Assembly: GCA_964405375.1 (NCBI GenBank)
Contig: CAYONQ010000006.1
Location: forward strand, 1 to 54,647
DNA from: CAYONQ01 sp964405375
Lineage (GTDB): Bacteria; Planctomycetota; Phycisphaerae; Sedimentisphaerales; Anaerobacaceae
Direction: 5' to 3'
Length of the DNA: 54,647 nt
A program made the position numbers and the translations under genes. This document shows, piece after piece, positions 34,058 through 42,827 of this stretch. The notes under the pieces are model-generated. The model was given only the letters and a program-made list of their open reading frames with translations. It was not told where the DNA came from and did not search any database. How positions within the stretch are numbered: the stretch's first letter is position 1; every line of letters starts with the position of its first letter.

Positions 34058-36127
34058 TTGATTACGGAAGTCGCTGTCTTTCCATACATTTGGCCGAGCA
34101 AAGTGTCTTTGGGAACCCTGAATATAGAAGAGGTTTTTGCAGCAGGCGGGCCTGTTTCACAGTCCCTTGCCGGCTTTGAGCGTCGGTGCCAGCAGGTTGA
34201 AATGGCCCGTGCCGTTCAAGCTGCTTTTCTGGACGGCCGGCATCTCGCCGTCGAGGCCGGCACAGGTGTCGGAAAGAGCTTCGCATATCTTGTACCCGCC
34301 ATAGAAATGGTTTACCGCAACATCGGCAGAGTCCTTATCAGCACCTTTACCATAACGCTGCAGGAGCAGCTTATCAATAAGGACATCCCTTTTTTAGTAG
34401 ATTCTATGCCCCACAAATTCACCGCTGTTCTGGCAAAGGGCAGAGGCAATTATCTCTGCAAGCGCCGCCTCGAATTTGCCCTGCGCAGACAGAAGGGGCT
34501 TTTTGATGAGTTCGGCTCCGCCCTTGCCGTGATAAGCAACTGGGCAAATCAGACAAAAGACGGCTCGCTCAGTGACATCCCTTTTCTACCGAAAAGCCGT
34601 ATTTGGGACACCGTCAAAAGCGAGCACGGCAACTGCCGCTCTCGGAAGTGTCCCCATTTTAGCGACTGCTTTTACTGGCGTGCCAGACGCCGGCTTGGCT
34701 CCGCCGATATTATCGTTGCCAACCACGCACTGATGTTCAGCGACCTTCAGCTCAGAGAAAACTCCGTGTCGATTCTGCCGGATTATCGCTATGTGATTGT
34801 CGATGAGGCACACAATATCGAGCACGTCGCCGAAGACCATTTCGGCATAAACATCAGCAACAGCAAAATCAAGTTCCTGCTCGACGGGCTTTACAACCCC
34901 AGAACCCGTAAAGGACTGCTTGCCTACACCGGCGCCGATAAAGCCATCGATGCGGTCAGCCGGACAGCCACCGCAGCGGCCGGCTTCTTTAAACGGGTTC
35001 ACGGGTGGTTCGAGGCAACGAAGGATGAGACAAACGGCAGGTGTTATAAGAACTTTGTTGATGACACTGTGTCGGGACATCTAAAGAATCTGCAGTTGGA
35101 ATTGAGCCGGCTGGCTTCAGCCGCCGAGGATGTTGATGAAAAATTCGAGCTGACCAGATTCATCGACCGCTGCACGCAGCTTTCGCAGGATTTAGATTGC
35201 TTTTTGACGCAGAGCAGGGATGGTTTCGTCTATTGGGTTGAATCGGCCGACAACAGAAGCACATCCATTCGTTTGAAAAGTGCGGCAGTGAATGTCGGAG
35301 AGGACGTCAAAAGGTGCCTGTTCGACAAATATGAATCGGTGATACTGACCAGTGCGACTTTAAGCACCGACACGGAGTCGGGGAAAAGCGGGTTTGATTT
35401 CTTTGCTAATCGGATAGGCCTAAGTAGCTTGCAGAGTCCTGTGGATTATGATGCGGTTAAACTCGGCTCGCCGTTCGATTATGAAAGACAGGTTACGCTC
35501 TATATCGAGAAAGACCTGCCGGACCCCAACGAATCATGCTTTATTGCTGCTGCAACAAAAGCGGTGGAAAAATACATACGCAAAACACACGGCAGGAGCT
35601 TTTTGCTTTTTACCAGTTACGAGATGCTCGAAAAGTTCGCCGAGACCATAGCCGGCTGGCTTGCCGACAATGATATTGAGCTGCTCAAGCAGGGTGCGGG
35701 AATTGACAGGACAGTACTTTTGGAAAGTTTTAAGGCCGAGGCCGATAGTGTTTTGTTCGGCACCGACAGCTTCTGGCAGGGGGTCGATGTGCCGGGGGAG
35801 GCGCTTAGCAGTGTGATTATCGCCCGGCTGCCGTTTGCCGTTCCTGACCAGCCGCTGCTTGCCGGCCGCCTCGAGCAGATAAAACTTCAGGGCGGCAATC
35901 CCTTTTACGACTACCAGTTACCGTCGGCGATTATCAAATTCAAGCAGGGCTTCGGCCGATTGATTCGAAGCAAAACAGACACCGGTATAATCGTTGTCCT
36001 CGATAGCAGAATAGTGCAGAAATCCTACGGCCAGAGGTTTCTGGCCGCTATACCGAAGTGTAAGGTCGAAATCGTAACAAAAAAAATTCGCAAAAAATCG
36101 TTGCAAAATCGGTCGCCTTCCTGCTAA
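34058..36127 (+). CDS. dinG: DinG-family ATP-dependent DNA helicase
   Basis: XPD/DinG-type superfamily 2 helicase. Walker A AGTGVGKSFAYLVPA is near residue 70. The Fe-S Cys cluster region CKRR ... GNCRSRKCPHFSDCFYW follows, then the DEAH box VDEAHNIEHVAEDHF. The C-terminal motor has SATLST, LLFTSYEMLEKF, FGTDSFWQGVDVPGEAL and QGFGRLIRSKTDTG. 689 residues is normal. The TTG start at 34058 has no strong ribosome site, and a GTG at 34103 is an alternative. Likely role: unwinding of R-loops or repair intermediates. Confidence 0.88.
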   Translation: MITEVAVFPYIWPSKVSLGTLNIEEVFAAGGPVSQSLAGFERRCQQVEMARAVQAAFLDGRHLAVEAGTGVGKSFAYLVPAIEMVYRNIGRVLISTFTITLQEQLINKDIPFLVDSMPHKFTAVLAKGRGNYLCKRRLEFALRRQKGLFDEFGSALAVISNWANQTKDGSLSDIPFLPKSRIWDTVKSEHGNCRSRKCPHFSDCFYWRARRRLGSADIIVANHALMFSDLQLRENSVSILPDYRYVIVDEAHNIEHVAEDHFGINISNSKIKFLLDGLYNPRTRKGLLAYTGADKAIDAVSRTATAAAGFFKRVHGWFEATKDETNGRCYKNFVDDTVSGHLKNLQLELSRLASAAEDVDEKFELTRFIDRCTQLSQDLDCFLTQSRDGFVYWVESADNRSTSIRLKSAAVNVGEDVKRCLFDKYESVILTSATLSTDTESGKSGFDFFANRIGLSSLQSPVDYDAVKLGSPFDYERQVTLYIEKDLPDPNESCFIAAATKAVEKYIRKTHGRSFLLFTSYEMLEKFAETIAGWLADNDIELLKQGAGIDRTVLLESFKAEADSVLFGTDSFWQGVDVPGEALSSVIIARLPFAVPDQPLLAGRLEQIKLQGGNPFYDYQLPSAIIKFKQGFGRLIRSKTDTGIIVVLDSRIVQKSYGQRFLAAIPKCKVEIVTKKIRKKSLQNRSPSC

Positions 36128-36131
36128 AAAG

Positions 36132-36243
36132 ACTCAAACTGACCAACGGTCAGTTTGAAAATGTAAAAATCAAAGCCTGCCCCCAACGCAAGTGGGGGTG
36201 CAAAATGCAAAATTGCGGAACCCCGACTCTGTCGGGATGGCTG
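36132..36243. repeat. Partial MITE-like repeat with nested palindromes (copy C)
   Basis: It starts ACTCAAACTGACC and folds perfectly on itself (CAAACTGACC-AAC-GGTCAGTTTG, 36134-36156). The shared heptamer-like interior follows, broken by a CCCCCA/TGGGGG hairpin, then CCCGAC-TCT-GTCGGG at 36222-36236. The right half and right terminal repeat are missing; the hydrogenase gene begins 20 bases later. Confidence 0.7.
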
Positions 36244-36262
36244 ATTTATACAGGAGAAAGAT

Positions 36263-37210
36263 ATGAAAACATCCCGGCGTGAATTCTTAAAGTTGTGTGC
36301 CGCATCGGCGGCCGGATGGGGGATTTCGCAAGTTTATATCCCCGAGGTGGTCCAGGCGCTTGAACGGGCGGCGGCGGGCAATCCTCCGGTTATATGGGTT
36401 CAGGGCGCAGGCGACGACGGCTGTCTGGTCTCCGTGCTGAATACCACACATCCCTCAATCGCCGATGTCCTGCTTAAAATCGTTACCGTCCAGTATAATC
36501 CCACGATAATGGCCTCCGCCGGAGAGATGGCGATTTCCCACCTCTATAAACAAGCCGAAGAGAAAAAGGGACAGTTTATTCTGGTCGTTGAAGGCGCAAT
36601 ACCCACGAAGGATAATGGCATATACTGCACCATCGGAGAGAAAAACGGCAAACATATTACAATGCTCGAGGCCGTCAAAGACCTCGGCCCAAAGGCAAAG
36701 GCGGTCATCGCTCTCGGTGCCTGTGCCACACACGGCGGAATACCCGCCGGAAAGCCGAATCCGACAGGGGCAAAGGGCGTAAAAGATGTTCTGGGTAAGG
36801 AAGCCACCGTCATCAATATCCCCGGCTGTCCCGCACATCCCGATTGGTTTGTAGGAACGCTTGTTCATCTGATTATGTACGGCACCCCCGAACTCGATGA
36901 CAGGGCCAGGCCGAAGATGTTCTTTGCCGACACTATCCATCAGAATTGCCCCAACTATTCTTACTATATCGACGGGAAATTTGCCTCAAAATTCGGGGAG
37001 AAGGGTTGTTTGATTATGTTGGGCTGCAAAGGGCCGGAAACCTACTCTGACTGCCCCCTGCGGCGTTGGAACAACGCCGCAGAATGGTGCATCGGCGCAG
37101 GTGCACCCTGTATCGGCTGCTGCAGCCCTGATTTCCCGGATGGGCCTTCCCCCTTTTATACCGCCCTGCCGGAACATCGCTGGCCGAAAAAGCAAACAGA
37201 ACTGGCTTGA
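36263..37210 (+). CDS. [NiFe] hydrogenase small subunit, Tat-exported
   Basis: Fe-S electron-transfer subunit of an uptake-type [NiFe] hydrogenase. The Tat signal SRREFLKLCAASAAG (residues 4-18) implies periplasmic location. Proximal cluster ligands: Cys54, Cys154 (LGACATHGG) and Cys189 (IPGCPAHPDW) are present, but the first position, Cys in CTGC of most members, is Asp51 (GAGDDGC). The distal and medial cluster residues HQNC, LGCKGPETYSDCP and CIGAGAPCIGCC are present. It is followed 38 bases later by the large subunit. Confidence 0.93.
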   Translation: MKTSRREFLKLCAASAAGWGISQVYIPEVVQALERAAAGNPPVIWVQGAGDDGCLVSVLNTTHPSIADVLLKIVTVQYNPTIMASAGEMAISHLYKQAEEKKGQFILVVEGAIPTKDNGIYCTIGEKNGKHITMLEAVKDLGPKAKAVIALGACATHGGIPAGKPNPTGAKGVKDVLGKEATVINIPGCPAHPDWFVGTLVHLIMYGTPELDDRARPKMFFADTIHQNCPNYSYYIDGKFASKFGEKGCLIMLGCKGPETYSDCPLRRWNNAAEWCIGAGAPCIGCCSPDFPDGPSPFYTALPEHRWPKKQTELA

Positions 37211-37248
37211 TAAATAGAATAAGTAAGTAGCAAAGGATGCAATCGATA

Positions 37249-38661
37249 ATGCCAAAACAAAAAATCGTAATTGACCCGGTAAGCCGAATCGAAGGGCATT
37301 TAGGGATTGAGGTTGAAGTGGCCCACGGTAAGGTAACCGATGCTAAGAGCCGCGCCACGTTATTTCGCGGATTCGAGATAATCCTCAAGGACAGAGACCC
37401 GCGTGATGCCGTCCACATAACCCAGCGTATCTGCGGCGTCTGCTCCGCATCGCATGCTTTGGCCGCCGCATACAATCTCGATAACGCATTCGGCGTAACG
37501 CCTCCCGACAACGCCCGAATCATCAGAAATCTCGTAGTGGGGGCAAATTATATTCACTCACACATACTGCACTTTTATCATTTAGCCGCGTTGGACTACA
37601 TCACCGGCCCTGATAAACCCCCGTTTATTCCCCGCTATAAAGCGGACTACCGCCTGAGTAAAAAGCAAAACGACGCCTGCGTCGCTCATTATCTCGAGGC
37701 ACTTAAAATAAGGACAATCCCTCACGAGATGCGGGCGCTTTTTGTCGGGAAGGCCCCCCATCACGTCGGCTTTGTCGCCGGCGGCGTTACCCAGAAGCCC
37801 ACAGTAGATAAGATTAAGGGGTTTTTGTGGCGGCTGAAAAAGGTGCAGGATTTTATTGATAATGTTTATGTCCCTGATGTTATGACAATCGCATCGGCTT
37901 ACGGCGATTATAAAAAAATCGGCGCCGGCCATAAGAATCTGCTGGCTTACGGCGTCTTTGATTTGGATTCGACCGGTAAAAATAAATTATTCAAGCGGGG
38001 CAGATACACTGACGGCAAGCTGCTGGATGTCGATGCGGCAAAGATAACCGAGGACGTAAAATATTCCTGGTACAAAGATGAAACCTCGGGAAAAAATCCT
38101 GCCGATGGCGTCACCGACCCACAGCCGGGCAAGCCGAACGCTTATTCCTGGGCAAAGGCCCCTCGGTACGAAGGTGTCCCTTACGAGGTAGGCCCGCTGG
38201 CGAGAATGTGGATAAACGGCGATTACAAGGACGGTATCTCCGTGCTCGACCGTCACGCCGCCCGTGCTCTGGAGGCACAGAAGATTGCCAATTCTCTGGA
38301 GAGCTGGCTTATGCAGCTAAAACTCAATCAGCCGATTTACGCTGAATGTTCCGTTCCCGATTCCGCCGAGGGCTGCGGTATGGTCGAGGCGCCGCGCGGC
38401 GCGCTTGGCCACTGGCTCAGAATCAAGGACCACAAGATTGAAAATTATCAATGCGTAGTCCCATCAACATGGAATACCTCTCCCCGCGATGATAAGGGAA
38501 TTGTCGGTCCTATGGAAAAGGCCCTGATTGATACACCGGTCGCCAACCCTGATAATCCTGTCGAGGCGCTCAGGGTTGTTCGTTCCTTTGACCCCTGCAT
38601 GGCCTGCAGTGTCCACTTAATCAAGCCGAACGGCCAGATGAAAAAGTTCCGCGTTGAGTAA
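37249..38661 (+). CDS. [NiFe] hydrogenase large subunit
   Basis: Catalytic subunit holding the Ni-Fe centre. The N-terminal RICGVCSASHALAA and C-terminal DPCMACSVH motifs supply the four Cys ligands. After the His, 14 residues (LIKPNGQMKKFRVE) would be cut off by the maturation protease encoded next. I prefer the ATG at 37249 over that at 37237, because AAAGGA then lies upstream rather than touching the start. No cytochrome b or other membrane partner is encoded nearby. Confidence 0.95.
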   Translation: MPKQKIVIDPVSRIEGHLGIEVEVAHGKVTDAKSRATLFRGFEIILKDRDPRDAVHITQRICGVCSASHALAAAYNLDNAFGVTPPDNARIIRNLVVGANYIHSHILHFYHLAALDYITGPDKPPFIPRYKADYRLSKKQNDACVAHYLEALKIRTIPHEMRALFVGKAPHHVGFVAGGVTQKPTVDKIKGFLWRLKKVQDFIDNVYVPDVMTIASAYGDYKKIGAGHKNLLAYGVFDLDSTGKNKLFKRGRYTDGKLLDVDAAKITEDVKYSWYKDETSGKNPADGVTDPQPGKPNAYSWAKAPRYEGVPYEVGPLARMWINGDYKDGISVLDRHAARALEAQKIANSLESWLMQLKLNQPIYAECSVPDSAEGCGMVEAPRGALGHWLRIKDHKIENYQCVVPSTWNTSPRDDKGIVGPMEKALIDTPVANPDNPVEALRVVRSFDPCMACSVHLIKPNGQMKKFRVE

Positions 38662-39115
38662 AACACAAACCAAACTCATTATCGGCTGTGGCAACCTTCT
38701 GTTGAAGGATGAGGGCTTCGGCGTCCATCTTATCGAGTATCTCAAACAAAAAAAGCTGCCCCCGGACATTGAATTGCTTGACGGCGGCACGGCCGGCTTT
38801 GACCTGATTGACTTTATCCGCCAGCCGGACAAAGTCGTTATAGTCGATGCTGTTAAGGCGGAAGGCAAACCGGGACAAATTTATTCTTTCTCGCCGCGGG
38901 ATTTCGAGACTGAAAATGCGCCCCGAACCTCACTTCACGATATCACCCTAAAAGATGTGTTTCAGATGGCCGGCCAGCTCGGTCCTCTCTCAAAAATCAC
39001 AATCATCGGAATCGAACCGGCCAGCATTGACCCCGGCACGGAATTGTCCCCCAACTTAAAGAGAATGCTGCCGAAGGTCGCCCAGTTAGTCCTCACCGAA
39101 ATTGAAAGTGTATGA
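38654..39115 (+). CDS. Hydrogenase maturation protease (HyaD/HybD family)
   Basis: Nickel-dependent endopeptidase that removes the C-terminal tail of the large subunit. Motifs: IIGCGNLLLKDEGFGVHL with the Asp/Glu metal site, LLDGGTAGFDLIDFI and VDAVKAEGKPGQIY. 153 residues is typical. It overlaps the large-subunit gene by 8 bases with a TTG start, implying translational coupling. It is the only accessory hydrogenase gene in the window; hyp genes must lie elsewhere. Confidence 0.9.
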   Translation: MSKTQTKLIIGCGNLLLKDEGFGVHLIEYLKQKKLPPDIELLDGGTAGFDLIDFIRQPDKVVIVDAVKAEGKPGQIYSFSPRDFETENAPRTSLHDITLKDVFQMAGQLGPLSKITIIGIEPASIDPGTELSPNLKRMLPKVAQLVLTEIESV

Positions 39116-39141
39116 AATACCCCTTGTCGGCAGGGATATTA

Positions 39142-40281
39142 TTAAAAGACCAGGTATTTCCCTGCTTTCGCCAATCTAACCCCAACCTTACCGATATCCT
39201 CGATACGCCTTATGCGGTTTTTTCTTCGCTGCTCTAAAATCCGCTTAACCGTAATCGGCCCAAGCCCGGGGACTTTCAGAAGCTGCCACCTCGATGCCCG
39301 GTTCACATTTACAGGAAATGCCTCAGGATGGCTCCTCGCCCAGCATTCTTTAGGGTCGATGCTCAAAGAAAGGTTGCCCTTCTCGTCAAAGATTATGTCC
39401 GATTCGTTGAATCCGTATTTGCGAAGCAGAAAGTCCACCTGATACAGCCGATGCTCCCGGGTAAATACGTCCGTGGATATTACCGGCTCCGTTTGTTCGC
39501 CGGCTATACGCTCATCTCCTAATCCTTTCTGATAGCCGCTGAAATACACCCTGTGCATATTCAGCCGTTTGTACAGCGCCCCCGTGTACCTGACGATTTC
39601 CGCGTCTGGTTCCCCTGCCGCCCCCACGATGAACTGCGTTGTCTGCTTGACCTTTGAATACCTCGACCCCTCAGCGGTAAGCCGGCTTACCAGCTTCATC
39701 GGCTCGATAATGTCACTGATATATTTTTTCTTCTCCGACAGCTCTGCCAGCCGCGCCTCTCCCGGCGTTTCGATGTTCACCGACACCGTATTTGCCAGCG
39801 AGACCGCCTGCTCAATAGCCGCATCGCTCGAACCCGGGATAATCTTCAGGTGAATGTACCCGCAGAACCCGTGCCTTTCTCGCAGCAATCTCGCTGTCGT
39901 ATTGAGCTTATCCATTGTGGCGTCAGCCGAACCCGACACCGCCGAGCTTAGAAACAGCCCGAAGACCTTCCGCTGCCTGTAATAGTCCAGAAAGACCTTC
40001 ACCGTCTCTTCCGCACTTAAGCTACACCTGCGGATGTCTTTTTGCTGTCTTAGCGGACAGTATTTGCAGTCATTCGTGCACACATTTGAAATTAGCGTCT
40101 TGAAAAGCGTGCTCGTCCCGCCGTTCGGAAGTGTTACCGGATATATCCATTTGCCGTCACTGTTTCGCCTGCGATGCTCGTCTTTATCGGCACTGCACGC
40201 ACACGCCAGGTCATACTGCGCATCGGCGCTGAGTATCTCCAGTTTCTCTTGAGTGGCCGGGCGGCTTTCAACCCCAACCAT
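39142..40281 (-). CDS. Radical SAM protein with C-terminal helix-hairpin-helix
   Basis: The Cys motif CTNDCKYC (Cys68, Cys72, Cys75) binds the Fe-S cluster and SAM. The C-terminal about 60 residues (LLKVPGLGPITVKRILEQRR ... GVRLAKAGKYLVF) form a helix-hairpin-helix DNA-binding unit. This architecture matches the family called putative DNA modification/repair radical SAM protein, normally encoded beside a uracil-DNA-glycosylase-like partner. No partner is found here. The gene is convergent with the hydrogenase protease and divergent from the M28 peptidase. Confidence 0.85.
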   Translation of the reverse strand: MVGVESRPATQEKLEILSADAQYDLACACSADKDEHRRRNSDGKWIYPVTLPNGGTSTLFKTLISNVCTNDCKYCPLRQQKDIRRCSLSAEETVKVFLDYYRQRKVFGLFLSSAVSGSADATMDKLNTTARLLRERHGFCGYIHLKIIPGSSDAAIEQAVSLANTVSVNIETPGEARLAELSEKKKYISDIIEPMKLVSRLTAEGSRYSKVKQTTQFIVGAAGEPDAEIVRYTGALYKRLNMHRVYFSGYQKGLGDERIAGEQTEPVISTDVFTREHRLYQVDFLLRKYGFNESDIIFDEKGNLSLSIDPKECWARSHPEAFPVNVNRASRWQLLKVPGLGPITVKRILEQRRKNRIRRIEDIGKVGVRLAKAGKYLVF

Positions 40282-40479
40282 AAGAGTCCCTTTCTTATGA
40301 TGAATATATCTCTTCGCAGATTATACACCATCTGCTAAATTGCACAATAGCAGCTTACCGTCCTTTTGCGCATATTTATCGCCCCAATTTTTCTGGACAT
40401 ATCCTGCTTGAGCAAAATACAATGGAAGCAAGACCGGTCCTGCGCCAGAGCGGTGCAGAGCCGGCGCTATAAAACCACG

Positions 40480-41520
40480 ATGCGAAGAATCTTTACCATA
40501 AAGATTATAACACGCGGTGCGGTCATTCGGCTTGCCGTTCTGGCTGCGGTTATTGTGATATTTTGCGTATGGTCGTATTTCGCGATGTTCAAAATGCCAG
40601 GAAAAACCTACACCGGCCCATTGCCCCCTTTAACTGATGCTCAAATTTCCCTGCGTAACGAACTGGCGGCGGATGTGGAGAAGCTTGCTGGCCAAATCGG
40701 CCAGAAGAATATATTCAACTATCATAACCTCGCCGCCGCCGCCTTGTTTTTAGAAAACTCACTCACCGTCGCCGGTTACACAGTCCGCCGGCAGGACTTC
40801 GACGTCGAGGGCAGAACCTGCTCCAACCTCGAAGCCGAAATCACGGGGACAAAACACCCGGACCGGATTGTGATTATTGGCGCACACTACGATTCTGTGC
40901 TGGGTAGTCCCGGCGCCAATGACAACTGCTCCGCTGTGGCTGCGGCACTTGCATTGGCCCGCCGATTCGCTGGCCAAAAGACCGCCCAAACTCTGCGATT
41001 CGTCTTCTTCGCAAATGAAGAACCACCGTTCTTCCAGACAGACCAGATGGGAAGTATGGTTTACGCAAGACAGTGCCGGGAAAGAGGCGATAACATCGTC
41101 GCTATGCTCTGCCTTGAGACCATCGGCTATTACTCCGACCAGCCCGACAGCCAGAAATACCCATTTCCTCTTAGTTTGTTCTATCCCTCAACCGGCGATT
41201 TTCTTGGCTTCGTCGGCAACCTCTCCTCCCGCAAGCTGTTGCACAGAGTCGTCGCCTCATTTCGCAGGAATTGCAAGTTTCCCTCACAGGCCGGCTGCCT
41301 GCCCGAGTTCGTCCCCGGCATCAACTGGTCCGACCATTGGTCCTTCTGGCAGCAGGGCTACCCCGCGGTTATGATAACAGACACCGCCCTCTTTCGCTAT
41401 CCGTACTACCACAGCGGCGAAGACACACCCGACAAAATCGATTACGACCGCCTCGCAATCGTAACCGCAGGCCTGCAGGCAGTCATCGGCGAGCTGGCCA
41501 CCCGGGCAGAGGACATCTGA
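40480..41520 (+). CDS. M28-family zinc peptidase, membrane-anchored
   Basis: About 346 residues from the ATG at 40480. An N-terminal transmembrane helix (AVIRLAVLAAVIVIFCVW) anchors a peptidase domain facing outward. Zn-site residues are clear: GAHYDSV with His and Asp, PGANDNCS, FFANEEPPFF with the catalytic Glu pair, CLETIGYY, and the final His in YYHSGEDTPDKID. Likely an aminopeptidase acting in the periplasm. A longer reading frame upstream has no ribosome site. The stop codon lies inside a heptamer array. Confidence 0.85.
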   Translation: MRRIFTIKIITRGAVIRLAVLAAVIVIFCVWSYFAMFKMPGKTYTGPLPPLTDAQISLRNELAADVEKLAGQIGQKNIFNYHNLAAAALFLENSLTVAGYTVRRQDFDVEGRTCSNLEAEITGTKHPDRIVIIGAHYDSVLGSPGANDNCSAVAAALALARRFAGQKTAQTLRFVFFANEEPPFFQTDQMGSMVYARQCRERGDNIVAMLCLETIGYYSDQPDSQKYPFPLSLFYPSTGDFLGFVGNLSSRKLLHRVVASFRRNCKFPSQAGCLPEFVPGINWSDHWSFWQQGYPAVMITDTALFRYPYYHSGEDTPDKIDYDRLAIVTAGLQAVIGELATRAEDI

Positions 41521-41557
41521 CATCTGACTTCTGTCCTCTGTCTTCTGACTTCTGTCT
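41516..41557. repeat. Heptamer array between M28 peptidase and ABC permease genes
   Basis: Six units: TCTGACA, TCTGACT, TCTGTCC, TCTGTCT, TCTGACT, TCTGTCT. It covers the stop codon of the peptidase gene and ends two bases before the stop of the convergent permease gene. Confidence 0.8.
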
Positions 41558-41558
41558 T

Positions 41559-42827
41559 TTATTCGTGTCGAAGTGCGACTATAGGGTCCACCTTGGCGGC
41601 ACGGACAGCCGGATACAGTCCGAAGACAATACCGACACTTCCGCTTATGATTAAAGGAAGCACAATACTTTCCGGCGTGATGACGGTTACCATACCGGCA
41701 AAATAGGTTATTAACGACGGCACCAGAACACCCAGCCCAATACCGATAAGTCCGCCGATTATTGATAGCACTACCGTTTCTATTAGAAATTGGCTGACAA
41801 TCTGCCTTCTTTTGGCACCAATGGCACGCCGAATCCCTATCTCCTGTGTCCGCTCGGTTACGGATGCTAACATAATATTCATAATCCCGATTCCGCCTAC
41901 CAACAAGCTGATACCCGCAATTGAGCCGAGCACAATGTTAAACGTGCGTTTGGTTTCTTCTGCCTCACGCAGCAGGGCCAGCGGTACGCTTACAAGATAA
42001 TCTTTTTTCTTATGGAAACGGTTGAGCATATTCTCAACCCCTTTGGCGGTGGATTCGACATTCTCGGCCGAATCGACCTCGACAATCATCTGGTGCAGCT
42101 CCACCATTTCCTGCTCTCTGGTTCCGGCCGACGTTCTTGTCGTTATATCACCGAAATATGTGCGTGCAACACTGATGGGGATATAAACGTCCACTTGCTG
42201 GTCGGGTATCTGGATGTTACCGGCCAGGCCGCCTTCACTTTTGACGATTCCTACTATTTCAAAATAGTCGCCGCCGATTCGTAGTCGCTGCCCTATGGTA
42301 TGTTCTGCCGCCAGCAGCCGGCGGGCTCCGAACTCGGTCAATACCGCTACGGCGGTGCGCCCTTTTTCGTCGTGAGCTAATAAAACCCGTCCCGCAGCGA
42401 CGGGCCGCCGGACAAGCTCAAACCACGCCGGCGTGGTCCCGACAACACGCAGCTCCAGTGCCCTTTCTCCAAGCCGGCCTTCTTTGCGCATCAGTTTTGC
42501 AGGGGCTGTCTGTCTTACGGTGTTAAAGGTCTCGGCAACCCTGATATGGTCTTCATAAGTCAGACCGTACACGCTCATTCGGGTTCGTGTCGTGCTGATA
42601 GATTCTTCTTCTATGGATTTCATTGAGCTGATAATTATGTTATTGCTGCCGAGCTTGCGAATCCGGTCGAGCGCTTCTTTACTGGCGCCTTCTCCGACCG
42701 ACAGCATTGCCACTACACTGCCTACCCCGAAGACAATACCCAGCATCGTCAGCAAGCTCCGCAGCTTGTGCAAAAGCAGGTTCTCGATACCCAGCAGGAT
42801 GTTACGGGCGGCCTTAATCTGGTGCAT
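41559..42827 (-). CDS. MacB-like ABC transporter permease
   Basis: Inner-membrane permease of the MacB/LolCE type: one N-terminal helix (LRSLLTMLGIVFGVGSVVAMLSVG), a large periplasmic domain (about 60-290) and three C-terminal helices (FNIVLGSIAGISLLVGGIGIMNIML, VLSIIGGLIGIGLGVLV, VLPLIISGSVGIVFGLYPA). TERTQEIGIRRAIGAKR is the family signature. Its ATG overlaps the stop of the ATPase gene by one base (TGATG). With the HlyD-like adaptor it would form an efflux or export system; the substrate is unknown. Confidence 0.9.
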   Translation of the reverse strand: MHQIKAARNILLGIENLLLHKLRSLLTMLGIVFGVGSVVAMLSVGEGASKEALDRIRKLGSNNIIISSMKSIEEESISTTRTRMSVYGLTYEDHIRVAETFNTVRQTAPAKLMRKEGRLGERALELRVVGTTPAWFELVRRPVAAGRVLLAHDEKGRTAVAVLTEFGARRLLAAEHTIGQRLRIGGDYFEIVGIVKSEGGLAGNIQIPDQQVDVYIPISVARTYFGDITTRTSAGTREQEMVELHQMIVEVDSAENVESTAKGVENMLNRFHKKKDYLVSVPLALLREAEETKRTFNIVLGSIAGISLLVGGIGIMNIMLASVTERTQEIGIRRAIGAKRRQIVSQFLIETVVLSIIGGLIGIGLGVLVPSLITYFAGMVTVITPESIVLPLIISGSVGIVFGLYPAVRAAKVDPIVALRHE

